DNA from: Trichoplusia ni
Lineage: Eukaryota; Arthropoda; Insecta; Lepidoptera; Noctuidae
Direction: 5' to 3'
DNA length: 64,000 nt
NCBI RefSeq assembly: GCF_003590095.1
Contig: NC_039483.1
Location: 3,224,001-3,288,000, forward strand
Shown here: piece after piece, positions 11,901 to 23,615 of the stretch
Layout: the number at the start of each line of letters is the position of its first letter
Numbering within the stretch: position 1 is the stretch's first letter
Notes under the pieces: generated by a model
What the model saw: only the letters and a program-made list of their open reading frames with translations
Databases searched by the model: none
What the model was told of the DNA's origin: nothing
Made by a program: the position numbers and the translations under genes

Positions 11901-13152
11901 GGAAGTTGAGTTTAGTTTTTTGAATAATGGTTTTTAGAATTGTGTAATGGAATATTGGTAATGTATATTAGAATTTTTATTTTTCTATTTTACTAACATG
12001 GAAATTAAAATACTTCTTGGAAAAGCCATCCAAAACCAACAATTTCAAACCTATAAAAACGAAAACAAACAACTTGAAAATAAAAACACTGAAATAAAAC
12101 ATGAACAACCTAAAAACGAAAATGGAACATTGGTGATGACGGCTGGTGATTAAGTCAATTACACGCCGTTGTAAAATTACTTACGAGAACCGGCAATGGG
12201 AAGTTATTAGGCTTTTACTTTTGCGTTTCTCTCGACTTTAGAAATCAATTTGATCAGTCCATCAAACTTTATAGGCTGTGTAATCATTATTTCTAACATT
12301 CCTTCATGGTAAACCATCATCTTTGTGCAAACACTACAATTTAGATTCTATAAACATTTTACAACTTCTGTAATAATTGGGAAGGGGCCTTTCCCCACTT
12401 GTGAGACAGGAAATTTAATTGAGTGGCATAAATAACATAGGTAATTCAACATGGCCCGAAAACAAGATTCATAATTCAAAAGTCAAAATAAGATATTCCA
12501 AATTTAATTAAGAAATCGCATTGCATTAATAAATAATAAATTTTCATTTGAATGAAGAATTAAAACAACTGTCATTGCAAATTTAGAATGTTCGAATATA
12601 AATATTTTAAATTTAGAACCTTGGTTTCTGTTTACTTAATAAATCATATTTCAGTTTTGTTCTTGGGTTAACTGCTGCTATAATTTTTTGGAAAGTGAAT
12701 TTTATTAACTAAAATCTAAATTTTCTGGCTCCTACTTGCATTTTATAGAGGTATTACATATCCAAATTTATCTTACTAATACATGTCTAGCAAAAACAAA
12801 CATCCAAATTTAGCAAAATTATTGCTTTTAAAATAATAGTAGTTATAAAAATTGTACCCACCAGCAATAATTGCACAATAATTGCTGTAGCTTGAACTTA
12901 ACCTATTTCTAGATATATCTGGTAAAGTTAACTGGTTACACAATCTTGTGACTACCCACAAACTGACGCATGCAAGCTTTTAATTTAATTAGATAGGGCG
13001 CGGTGCCGACGGGGATTCCGAACTGTTTTCATGCTCATGTCTTTAATATGCAAAAGACAATTCGTTGAGTACTTGTTGCCATTAAAAATTAGAAATAACT
13101 TGTATTATGAGTATTGGATAACTGATAAACATACTTGTGCATATATTTCTAC

Positions 13153-13417
13153 ACTAGCTGTTGCCCGCGACTTCGTCTCCGTGGTTAGAAGATATAAGTT
13201 ATGATTTAGGTAAACCTGCCTGGTTTTTTTTCACATTTTCCATTGTATCTTAGCTCCTATTAGTCGCAGCGTGATGGTTTATAGCCTAAAGCCTTCCTCG
13301 ATTAATGGACTATTCAACACAAAAAGATTTTCTCAATTTTGACCAGTATTTCCTGAGATTAGCGCGTTCTAACAAACAAACAAACAAACTCTTCAGCTTT
13401 ATATATTAGTATAGATT
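13153..13417 (+). mobile_element. Interspersed repeat, CTTCGTC family, copy 2
   Basis: Full-length copy. It starts CTAGCTGTTGCCCGCGACTT, contains TATTAGTCGCAGCGTGATGG, and ends with a CAAA-rich stretch and TATATTAGTATAGATT. It is close to the copies at 15484 and 39396. The repeated AAAC units before CTCTTCAGC are a small variable microsatellite within the element. Confidence 0.85.
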
Positions 13418-15349
13418 AGTTACAACCATAGGCAACATTCAGTTTAGAACCATAAGCTAAACATGATTTCATTATTGAATAAGATGTTTTTGTGAAGCTA
13501 TGCTCAATTTTAAGAAAACTACAAAATAACATTATTTGCTTAATGTTATTTTATAATCATAAATTTATTAAAAGTATTTTTTTCTGGCGTAAAATATCAT
13601 ACGAAAATAAATGTCAAAACTTGTTGCTTTTAAAAGTTTATTTGATTGAAGGAACCTGAAGATGTTTCCTCTCACATTATCTAATGCTATCAAAAAAAAT
13701 TGTAATGGTCTATAGGTCATTTAAAATGTCTGATACATTTTATCACCCATTTTACCATGTAGTAAATACTCAGACCAGTGCACCAAGCATTACTGTTGTA
13801 TACTTTACCTTTTGTAACCGTTTCCCTAAAATTTAGTTTAATTGTAAATACCCGGGCATTATTATTTTTACAATTTATAAGGATACACTAAATAAAATCG
13901 AAATAAAAATAGTTTTATGATAAGAATTTAAATAATAAGCTCTTGTTGTCATGCAATTTGTAAAGTGGTTTATTTAAATGTAATTTCTTTATCAATATCT
14001 GTAAATTGCTCAGACCTCTATATTAGCGAAAAGCCTTAAAAGTACAATCTAACGTTCTTATCATTCAGTATAATAAACAGATCTAGTCATTATATTTAAT
14101 CTAATTTACTCTCAAAATACTGACTGCGATTCTGGTCTGTTACAAAAAAAAACAATTATAAAGGGGAAAAAACCTCCTTGCTTGAAATAGATAATAAATC
14201 ACAGCATCTCCAGACTTACTTTCTGTCATCATGTCACTTTTATGCACCTTAAAGTGTAAGATATAGGCAGACACTTAAAAGCAACTAAAACTGATCACAA
14301 TAAAAAGCCATTGGTCGTCAACCTTTGGTAACTTTAAAGTTTAATTATCAAAACACAAATTAAACATCTTTATTACTCAATAATTCAATTATTTAATGTA
14401 TCAGTTAAGTTTCAATGCAATTATTTCATTATAATTATATTTACGCCTCTCGTCAGGTTTTCCTGTTTTCAATACAGCATACAATTTTCTAATTAATACT
14501 TATTTGAATGACCCCATTTGATAAATTAAGTATTTTGTGCGTTTTACTTACGTTTGTGATAGTTTTTATTTAATTAAGACCGAAAACTTAGACTAAGGAT
14601 GATGACTGGGTATACTCACAAAAATCTTTTTACTCCCATAAAAATGTCAAAGATAAAAAACTGCTTTAAAGCTTAGTAGACTTGTGACGTATTTAATAGG
14701 ACTAATTAATTGCTTCGCAGCACTTTCTGCGCTTTGAAAAAATATTAAGAAACGCTGATAGAATGACTTCAATATATTAACCATCATCACCAGTCATCTA
14801 CCTCTTTATCATCTTTCCTGCCCATCTAAAGGTTGTCTGGAAGATATCTCTAATAGCGATAAGACCGTCATTGTACCCTTACACTGTACAAATACAAATC
14901 ACCGCTGCAATTCCATGGTGCACAATAAAGAATACTTCAATCAGATCTAATCTAAATTAACATTTCAAAGTCTAACCTTAATCTAAACTGATATGTCAAA
15001 GTCATTCACCTGTCAAAAACTAATGTCATTCTCATACATTTTTGTTCATCTTCTAATCTATTTTAACATGTCTATCCCACAGCCTATTAACACAATCCGA
15101 TAGACCTCTAAATGTCACCAATTGACGTATTTTTCCGTTTACGTGATCTCCTACATTTAGATTGTAAGAACGTGATTGAATCGTACTCGGCTTGTGACCT
15201 ATATACGGTGTTATACACCTACGTCACACCCACTGCGTATCTTATTAACTATTGAGTCAAATGGATTCATAATTTTAGGTTATTTGAGATTGTCTATATT
15301 TGAAAATCTATATCAACATATTGTATTACTGCTCAGCTCGCTATCAATC
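13418..15349. other. AT-rich non-coding stretch
   Basis: Nothing coding or clearly regulatory was found. A frame at 15176-15358 starts without ATG (TTG codon) and is not supported. Confidence 0.5.
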
Positions 15350-15483
15350 ATAGCGTGATAGTCTATATCCTATAGCCTTTCTCAATATTTGAGCTATGAA
15401 GCAATGAAGGAATTATTCAAATCGCACTAGTAGTTCTTGAGATAAGCGCATGCAAACGTACAGAACCTTTAGCTTTTCAATAT
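15350..15483 (+). mobile_element. Interspersed repeat, CTTCGTC family, degenerate 3' part
   Basis: Decayed 3' half of the family: TAGCGTGATAGTCTATATCC, then CCTTTCTC, then AGTAGTTCTTGAGATAAGCGC. It abuts the better-preserved copy at 15484-15766 in the same orientation, so a new copy probably inserted next to an older one. Confidence 0.6.
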
Positions 15484-15766
15484 TACTAGCTGTAGCCAGC
15501 GACTGCTTCCGAGTGGTTAGAAGATATAAGTTAGGAATTTTTGAACGGAAGCCCTCGAAGATAAATAATTTTCCCTGTTTTTTCCACATTTTCCATTGTA
15601 TCTTCGCTAATATTAGTCGCAGCCCGATGGTATATTGCCCAAAACCTTCCTCGATGAATGGTCTATTCACCACAAAAATAATTTTTCAAATTGAACCAGT
15701 GGTTCCTAAAATTAGCGCTTTCAAACAAACAAACAAACTCTTCAGCTTTATATATCAGTATAGATT
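15484..15766 (+). mobile_element. Interspersed repeat, CTTCGTC family, copy 3
   Basis: Runs from CTAGCTGTAGCCAGCGACTG to TATATCAGTATAGATT. It shares the insert GGAATTTTTGAACGGAAGCC with the copy at 39396, so these two form a sub-family distinct from the shorter copies. The overlapping frames of 86 and 118 codons on both strands here are translations of the repeat and not genes. Confidence 0.8.
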
Positions 15767-17753
15767 AGTGTTTACTGAAACTTTTGAGAAAAGTAAAGAT
15801 ATTTAGCCTTCTTGAACCTAGTTTTATTATAAAAAGGCTAGTAACACATAAGTCGTGTCACCATCGTGGTCGTCCCGCGACCTATAACCGTTCGATGCCG
15901 CGCCCGTGCATTAACGTGTGAACTTACCTTTATTTGCCACCTATGTTGACTCAGTGTGCGTACGACTTTATCCTAATTGACGTTTAGTTAGAATATATTA
16001 TTTTTCTTGTTTTTTTTTTATTTCATGTAGGTTTATGGCTAAGGTAACTTAAGTACAATCAGGTTTGGATTTTGGTGGTTTACTCGCGGATTTTTTTGAC
16101 ATTTCTTACTCAATTAAATAAATAAATTTGGAATTTTCCGAAAGACAAATATTTATTACTGTCGCACTACCTGTGCCTACGTGTAAAAACCTTGTATAAA
16201 AAATCCTAATGCACAGAATATGTTATGCTGAGGTACTACGAATTCTGATAGAGTCACAGTAAAGCTAAAGAGACAATCAATCAATCACCTATACCGGTCT
16301 TGTGCCGTCTCCAAGCCGCCATTTTTTATTCTGATATAAAATGATTTATTAGAAACATTGAACCCATAATTTATCAATCATTAATATTGATTATCATCTA
16401 CTCAACTCATAAATATTATATTGATAACATTATTTGAATTAAGAACCATTTCACACAAGCATAAGAGCGGTAACAGGTAGGATTCGAAAATAGAACCTCT
16501 TTGCCTTATTTAAACAAAGAACAGTAAAAAATAGCGGCAAAAGAAAAAGAAAGAGCACAAAACCCGGTTCGCGCGTAATTTTTAAAATAAGAACCGATTT
16601 GCGGAGAAAAAGCGCGGGCAATCAGTGCTAGTACATTGTGTAGTTCTAATGACAAAATTAAGAGCAGCTTGCACGCAACGGAACGCTACGCGTGATAAGG
16701 GAGCGCACACATAGACGCAAGCGTTGCTCACGTAGCGTCTTGGTACTAAAAGTGACGGTAAAGTCCGATAACTGTTTCATAATTGCTATTTAAAAAATAA
16801 CCTTGACGAACAAGGCTGCCGTATGGGAAACGAATTAAAAAATCGTTGACGAAATTAAAAAGCAATAAAACTTAAAATTACATCCGAGATAAAATTGACT
16901 GAAATGATAATAATATATTTCGTTTCGTTCAATAATGAAGTTCGAAGAAAACGGCAATAAAACAACACAATGTAATAATCACGAAAGGTTTGTTTTATAT
17001 TAATTCGCGACCAATATCCTCACACAACCTACCTCAACGTATAACACAGTGCGTAAGTGTGCGTCGGTCCTAACGCACGCTTTTTTGCGTGCGTCCAACG
17101 TGTTAACGCACTCAAAAGCATCCGCGTTACGCACACAAACGAAAAATGTGTGCGGACGTGAAAAATGCGAGCGCGAGTCTGTGTGCGTGCGTGCGGTGAC
17201 ACGCACACAGGCGCGCGCGAAGGACACGCCGCGAGTGCGACGACCCCGGTTTTTTGCCACAGCGCGTATTCCACTAGCGACGCAGAGCATTGGCCGCTGC
17301 ACAATTTTTTTTCCCTTTTTCGAAACACCCGAAGATCGTTCACTCCAATAGTTGATGCCCAGCTATTTTTATGTGCTGGGAATAGGCTTATGATGTCAGT
17401 ATTATTTTGTTTTGTATTTCTTACCGGTTCGCGTATCCCGTTTGTTTTGATTGCCACATTAATTAATGTTTAAGAGCTCGGCATTTGTTTTGCTCGAACG
17501 TTTTTAAATGAATTGTATTTTGTGTGCCTACGTTCGTTTTTATTAGTGCTTCATAGTTTGAAAAAGGATCAGGTGACTTCAGTAGTGATGTCATTCAATT
17601 TACATTTAAAAAATGTGATTGCCGGTATCGCTGAACACTACTAAAAAATCATTTCTGTATACTAAAATTAAAACGATTAAAACATGATTTATCATCGAGA
17701 TAGTCAATACGTCTGACCAATCAATGAATCGACAGTCGTTGTCAGTCCATTGA
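15767..17753. other. Non-coding stretch with CpG-rich, low-complexity islands
   Basis: Three GC-rich patches lie in AT-rich DNA: 15860-15965, 16560-16745 and 17030-17300. The last is dominated by GTGCGT/CACACG words and opens four overlapping frames of 100-142 codons on both strands. These frames are a composition effect, rich in Arg, Thr, Val, Cys and Ala, and not genes. GCCGCCATTTTT at 16315-16326 is one of a set of similar boxes. Whether the patches are promoters or decayed repeats is not clear. Confidence 0.45.
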
Positions 17754-17840
17754 ATGTCCGATGACAAGTCTGAGGCGAGCAGTTTGTCAACCTGTAGCAC
17801 CGGTACAGGGCACAAGGAGGTGGACATTATAAAACAGGCT
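17754..17840 (+). CDS. Candidate first coding exon, unknown product
   Basis: An ATG at 17754 opens 29 codons of balanced, protein-like composition. The N-terminus is acidic and serine-rich (MSDDKSEASSLS), followed by CSTGTGHKEVDIIKQA. The segment is visibly richer in G and C than its flanks. At 17841 a GTAAAA could serve as a phase-0 splice donor. The frame stays open to a TAG at 17943-17945 (63 codons in all), but sequence after 17841 turns AT-rich. The start is chosen as the first ATG in frame. I do not recognise the protein. A chance frame in a GC-richer patch is a real alternative. Its phase does not join directly to the exon at 61755, which needs one leftover base from upstream. Confidence 0.25.
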
Positions 17841-17945
17841 GTAAAACAAAACAACATACACACAAACGAGTCTTTTTTGAAGAACTCTGCTGGAAATTTC
17901 TTAAGGGGTAATTTCTTCTCTCATTTTTACAATAGGAAGATATAG

Positions 17946-20449
17946 ATACAGCAATTTATGCTTTAATTAAAGTGTCTAAGGAATATATTAAATTGACATG
18001 ATAGTTATTTAGTTAACAATTAATCTGAATTCCAGAATTCGATTGTACTTCGAAACGCGTTGTTCAAGTACCTTGATCAAAATTCAACATAAATCAAATT
18101 CAAATTAGCATTTTATGTAATCTTACGAAATAACTCAATTTTGGATTTAAACAAATCTTAGAACAAAACAATTACCTGTTTGTAAGTAAATTTCAAACAT
18201 AACTGGACAAGGAAAACCGCTTTTTTGATTGTCAGTCAAACTTTGTCATATATTTACAGGGTGTCAGTCAGGACTGTCTTCGTAGTATCATTCAGTAGCC
18301 TACTAAATCCTTCTTCATCAGCCACTAGCCACGTTAAATCAGTACCTAGACTACCTAACTTACCTACGCATCTAATACATTCACAACGGCTCAATATTTT
18401 ACGTTTAAATGCGGTTTATCACGCGCTGATGTCAACTATACTTTAATCTACGGTTAATGGTCCAAACTTGTCTCGTTTGAACCGGATTGAGGCGGTTTCA
18501 AGCGGATTTTTAAACCGTTACAAGCAAATAGAGAAATCGATTTGAATTTTGTGGAATGAATTTTGAATTAGGAATCGGAAATAACGAAACCTTTGAACTG
18601 GTGAATAGTTTAGGGTTTTCTTTGAAAAATTTTACCTCGATTTCTTCTACCAATCGAAAAACGTATTTAAATAAAGTCGTTCGTTTCAATTTGATTTCGC
18701 AATTGGTTTTACTAGGCTGGTATTAGTTTCGTATTATTTTTAGTCCCAATCTCATAAATCTATATTGAAGTGTACAAATCAATTATATTCTAAACAAAAC
18801 GTGACGTTTTGACGTTAAGCCTGTTGCACATAGTACAACAATAATAGGGGCAACACAAAGCATCCTAATACTAAACAGACAAACAAAAGGGCCACACCTC
18901 ATCTAAAATTACCCCCTTATAGGCTTAAATCTCGTAAATACGCCAATATCTTTCCCCCCTACGATATCACGACGTCTGTCGAACATTCGGGGGCCCACCC
19001 CAGTCCCTAACCTACCCTAAGCGGACGCACCGTGCGACGGCCTACGTCTGTATGCGTCCAACGCACACAAGCAACTGAACACCTTGCGAATTGCGAGTGA
19101 CACGACGAAATTCTGACGAGTTCCTTTTTTGAAATTTTTATGTTTGTTTCTTGTTTACGTTGTTTTGAATTTGAGTTTGACAGATGTCGTTTTTTTGTGT
19201 TGCGTTTAGTTGTCACTCTTGTATGGTTATGGGTTAAGTGAGTTTTTGTTAAATGTAAAAGTTTTTCAGTTATGCTATTTTCATGAAACTTAACCTTTAT
19301 ATTAATTTAACATTCCATTAAACATTTAACACCATAACATCAGTCATGAACTATTAAAAATTAACCTCATTCCCTTTAATAAGTCTCACAACTTCACATG
19401 CAACAGACATGCAGACATAATAGTATCCATAGGCAGTGACGAATGCCAGTCGGCATGACGCGAGACGATTTATTCCGCTGATGCAAGTATCTTTAAAAGA
19501 TTAGGTTATAGCTGACACACGACTCCACAAGTCTACAGTCCACCTCACATCATAGTGAATAGTCACAGGCGAAAAATAAAATAGAGAAACAAAACGCATC
19601 AAAATTGAATTGAATAAGTAGTCCAAACCAAATTATATCAAACTTGTGGTTTTTAAGTCTATTTTAAGCCCAGTCAAGCTATCCCTTTACAAACAATAAT
19701 TCATTTAAATACCATCTTATGTGAGTCGTCAAAAACAAGCATTGTGTTTGTGTGTCGACCCATATAACACGCGCTTGTGTGCGTGGCCTACATAAATACA
19801 AATTAAGCCCGCCCAATTCGTGTGCGTGGATTGCGCCTGTGTGCGTAGCTTCTTCGCTCGGAATTCCAAGTTTGAAATTGGAATGAATGACGGTTAGGTT
19901 ACTGACCTATGCCAATGGCAGGCGTTCGTTTTTTAAATTATTTTTTTCAGGTATTTTTACTTTTTTTTTGGTGGTAAGGTTTTATGCAATTGAAAACAGA
20001 TTTATATTTTATTAGTTTATTAAGGCTTTTGGCCGTACATTTTTGAATGACACAGAATTTAATAATACTTATTGCAGGGTAATAAAATTCACGACTTTAA
20101 GACTTAAGACCTAAAAGAACAGAAGTTATACGCGAAGGAAAACGAAATAAAGAAATTAAATGAGTAAAATATTTCCACTACTAGGTCAGTCCGTGTTTCA
20201 TAGACTAAAATGTTTATTATGTCTATGATTTAAAGAAAAATACTGTCACATATAAATTAGAGACAAAAAATGTCTCTACTTTGTTTTTAACTTTTGGTCA
20301 TGGTCAGCTGAATACTGTATATTACAGAGCGCCGTATTTATTAATAGGAATTAGCTCAGACAGGCTCTAGGTATCCACATATTAACAGATCATTTTTATC
20401 CGTATCGGAGTATTTCATACAGTTGTATTTTCAATTTACAATGGCCGAT
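17946..20449. other. Non-coding stretch
   Basis: No supported exon. CpG-rich words (GTGTGCGTGG, CCAACGCACAC) recur at 19015-19080 and 19740-19855 and resemble those at 17030-17300, so one low-complexity family may be scattered here. The minus-strand frame at 19007-19216 starts with GTG and is rejected. Confidence 0.45.
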
Positions 20450-20603
20450 GAATTAGTGGCAATGGAATTAAATTTGAAGCTATTCATATTCTCTTAAGCA
20501 TTTTGCCAACACAATAATTGGTAATTCCCTAATTATTGTGTTGGAAAAATGCCAGGAAAATAATGCGGAAAGTGCCCATTTAATCAAATTTCCATTCATT
20601 CAT
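20450..20603. mobile_element. MITE-like foldback element, copy 2
   Basis: Shares GCATTTTGCCAACACAATAA with the copy at 5862-6077. The core forms a strong hairpin: about 20508-20533 pairs with about 20537-20562 (AGCATTTTGCCAACACAATA against its near-exact reverse complement). Outer ends also pair (GGAATTAAATTTGAA against TTAATCAAATTTCC). Nested inverted repeats without a gene fit a foldback or MITE element. Confidence 0.7.
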
Positions 20604-20833
20604 ATCCAGTAAATAGCAGTTATTGGAGCCCTGTTTGTCAGCGTAGGGGTTGTGTAATATAAGAGTAAGGTATAATAAGAAAATCTATTTATGATTATGT
20701 TGACCACAATTTAAAGGCAAAAAAAAATATGTACGTTAGTAATTTTTGATGACTTTCTGATTTATTTACTTAGCGTCTAGGATGGTAGGAGTGTGAGATC
20801 GCAAGTGTGTCAATGTGAACTTTCTTTTCCATA

Positions 20834-20863
20834 GTCACGTGATTGTCTCTTGAGTCACGTGAC
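20834..20863. promoter_or_regulatory. Paired GTCACGTGA sites, 20-bp spacing
   Basis: GTCACGTGA at 20834-20842 and GTCACGTGAC at 20854-20863. The CACGTG cores begin at 20836 and 20856, exactly 20 bases apart, the same spacing as the pair at 10929-10954. GTCACGTGAC matches the CLEAR-type site bound by TFEB/Mitf in animals. Binding by the moth orthologue is inferred. Confidence 0.45.
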
Positions 20864-21834
20864 TAAGTTATGTCACTTACATAAATTTGCACTTGTTTCG
20901 GCGTCACTTGGTTGGATTAATAAATATATAAAATATATTTGTTAATATTATTTTAGAGTGATATTAACTTGACATCCATAAAACCTATAGGGCTGTAGGG
21001 CTAAAGGGCTTCTTTCCTTCCAAAGGTTTGGATGGATCCGCTCCTCTATTTTAAATCTGTTAAAGTATTTTCTATTCATAACATTTAAAAATATTTTTGA
21101 TAATATATAAGTACTATCGTGGTCAAACAAAATAATATTAAACTATTTTCATGTAAGTCAGGATTTGGAAAAATAGTAAAAAAGTCGTTTCGCAAAAATT
21201 GTAACCGAAACTAGAATTTTATTTATCCGTCATCCAAAATCCAAACTTCCGGTTAAAAAAAACCTCTTCCTTGCAATGGTTCCGTAGGTCGCGTTTCCCT
21301 ATGCGTGTGCGAGCGAGAGGCAGATACAAGATCCATGGTGTTAGAGAGAGATAGCTTGAGGGCGACGACCTTTAAAACAAATCGTTGTAGAAAGGGTTCG
21401 GTTTCAGTAGCGTCGGCAAATTAGGTTGTAATTATATTTTTTAGGTTTTTTGAAATCTCATTTTTGTATTGAAACATTTACTTTAATGTTAAAGAAAATT
21501 TTTGATTTAAAATCAGAATAAATGCTTTGCAGAATAAAAAATAAAATAAATCTTATTATTGTATTGTCATATTGTTTGAAAGGTTGTTTTCCCACTAATG
21601 GTCTAGAATCAATTCCATTATTTTCCCAGTCACTTCTATCATAAATAAGGTCTGTTTAGTTTATAATTATAATCTAGAAATCTAACAAAAACAAATAATT
21701 CCGCGTCATCCTTATCCTATAAGATTTTAAATCGTATTATAATAATAACAATTTTTAATTTAAAATTTAATTAGCACACTCGATAACCTAAAAATTTTAT
21801 TGTCCTTTTTTGTTGTCTGTACATTTATCTAGGC

Positions 21835-21898
21835 GCACCCTAGTCCCTAGCCTCGTTTCGGGCTAGACAGGGACCTAGGCTAAAACTGACTAGGGTGC
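21835..21898. repeat. Nested imperfect inverted repeat
   Basis: GCACCCTAGTC (21835-21845) pairs exactly with GACTAGGGTGC (21888-21898). Inside, CTAGCC (21847-21852) pairs with GGCTAG (21861-21866). The structure could form a branched hairpin of about 64 bases. No coding content and no poly-T follow. It may be a transposon terminus pair or a regulatory RNA structure. Confidence 0.6.
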
Positions 21899-22760
21899 AC
21901 TCACACATACAAAAAAATGTAGCGGTGTGTGTTTGTTTGTATGTGTGTAAAAATCGTTATTTTTGTGCCCTTCATTTTTATATTGATGAGAATAGGGTTT
22001 TTAATTAATTTTGAAGTTGTCAACTTGATTCGTTTTTTATGGGAAAGTTGCTCTACTAAAATTTAGTAGGGCCTTTTTATTTTAGGTTTAAAAATGTGTC
22101 TAGATAAATGAAATAAAAAGTATGTCTATTAGTCTATCAATATTATTTGTTTCTACAACGTTTCGAAAAACAACTCTTTAATTAGTTGATTTGTGCCTTA
22201 GTAACCCTAAATAACAGTTGCCATATTAGGCACCACATAAGATCTTAATTCAAACAGAAAAATAAAACTAATTAGTTCATCATCCATATATATCAAGCAA
22301 GACCTTACAAATATTACTATCAAGAAGTACGTGGATAAAATCAGAATTAACTAAAACCTAACCTAAAAAATACCCAAAACTTAAAAACAAACTATCAAAA
22401 GATGAAAACACGATCCGTTAACCCGATTTTTATTAAAAATCGATTCATATTTCGGCACCAACGCCGCTTAAGCCCCAAAAAACCTGTGTAACATATTTTT
22501 ATACTGAATAATCCGGTGTTGGAGCATCAGAACACGTTCGACTGACGATCCCGTGTCCATAAAATATACATTTGTTTTCCTTATTTATTTAAACTAGATT
22601 CCGGTTTAATTTTCAAGGTTTTTCGTACGTGCTTTTTGGGGACTTTTTTGTAGGTGATGCTTTTGTTTTTTGGGGATGAATTTAGTATCGATAAAGTAAA
22701 TGAATTCAAATTATTTGGCATTGGTTAAAGTAGATACTAATATGCTGATTTTCTCTAGAA
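21899..22760. other. AT-rich non-coding stretch
   Basis: Nothing supported apart from a short (GT)n-like patch near 21925-21950. Confidence 0.5.
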
Positions 22761-22946
22761 TTAATATTATAAACGCGAAGGTTTGGATGTGAGTATGTTT
22801 GTTCCTCTTTCACGCAAAAACCACTGAACAAATTTAGACTTGGTACACATATAGTTTATAACCAACATAGGATAGTTTTTTTACCAATTTAATTTTTCCG
22901 TGGTATCATTTTTCATTATTAGCGGGCCCGCGGGCAACAGCTAGTC
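22761..22946 (-). mobile_element. LINE-tail fragment
   Basis: On the minus strand it begins at a TAGCTGTTGCCCGCGGGCCC-like 5' end. It then shows ATACTATATGTGTACCAAGT-like sequence, the GTTCAGTGGTTTTTGCGTGA motif and ends CTTCGCGTTTATAATATTAA. This order (translated '...TTTGCGTGAAAGAG...' then 'TTTATAATATTA') is the usual 3' end of lepidopteran RTE-type LINEs. Related copies are at 29474, 55715 and 62148. Confidence 0.65.
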
Positions 22947-23431
22947 TATTACAAATATGAAAACGTCTCTTATATTCTTTTTTTTTCTCATATTTCTTAT
23001 AACTGTCAACGGAGGATTTGGTTCAGATTTGACTGCTAGCATCCAATAACTGACCGATAACCACAATATTAATCTTAGATCTATACATTGCATCTTCAGC
23101 AGCTGAGCTGTCTATAACATACGTTACACTCTCATTACATCACCAAGCGATCAATATCATGTAGAATCTAAGATCTAAGATGATATTCTGATTGTCATAT
23201 CCATCTACCAATGTATTATAAGCTGTTGACATTGTGAATGACAGAGATGGCACTCTACGCAATGTAATGCACTCTCTCGCTTACACAATATCAAGAACAG
23301 TTAAAAAAGTTACGAAAGAAGGTTTTAATAAAGGACCTTTGACGGTGTCGAAGAGGGATGCCGCTCTACAACGTTTCTTTCTATCTCGCTTTGATAGGAC
23401 AGTCTTCTTTATGAAGTGATTCTCAAGATAT

Positions 23432-23601
23432 CATCGGCCTAGCCTTTCCCAACTATGTTGGGGTCGGCTTCCAGTCTAACCGGATTCAGCTAAGTACCAG
23501 TGTTTTACAAGCAGCGACTGCCTATCTGACCTCCTCAACCCAGTTACCTGGTCAACACGATACCCTTTGGTTAGACTGATTGTCAGACTTTCAAGCTTCA
23601 A
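23432..23601 (+). mobile_element. Retroposon of the CATCGGCCTAGCC family with 14-bp target-site duplication
   Basis: The element of about 170 bases runs from CATCGGCCTAGCCTTTCCC to GTCAGACTTTCAAGCTTCAA. It is bounded by an exact 14-base direct repeat, GATTCTCAAGATAT, at 23418-23431 and 23602-23615. Such a duplication is the signature of target-primed retrotransposition, so this copy gives true element boundaries for the family (other copies 9095-9306 and 41065-41120). It has no open frame and no poly-A tail, consistent with a SINE-like element using a LINE partner. The intact duplication suggests a fairly recent insertion. Confidence 0.8.
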
Positions 23602-23615
23602 GATTCTCAAGATAT

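Larger units (their letters stand above)
9307..13152. other. Non-coding stretch with clustered E-boxes and a GC-rich island
   Basis: No supported exon. Regulatory-looking features inside it (10359-10406, 10929-10954, 11580-11900) are listed separately. An ATG-led frame of 51 codons at 11998-12153 is made mostly of Lys, Asn, Gln and Glu codons, as AT-rich random sequence would give. I do not call it a gene. Confidence 0.5.

Noticed and set aside
11998..12153. ATG-led 51-codon frame
   Set aside because: Lys/Asn/Gln/Glu-heavy composition is what AT-rich DNA gives by chance. There is no splice or conservation evidence.
15413..15806. Frames of 86 and 118 codons on opposite strands
   Set aside because: They translate the CTTCGTC-family repeats at 15350-15766; other copies of the repeat have different stops.
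17000..17473. Four overlapping open frames of 100-142 codons on both strands
   Set aside because: They come from one CpG-rich GTGCGT/CACACG tract that lacks stops in many frames. Composition is low-complexity and there is no splice or start context.
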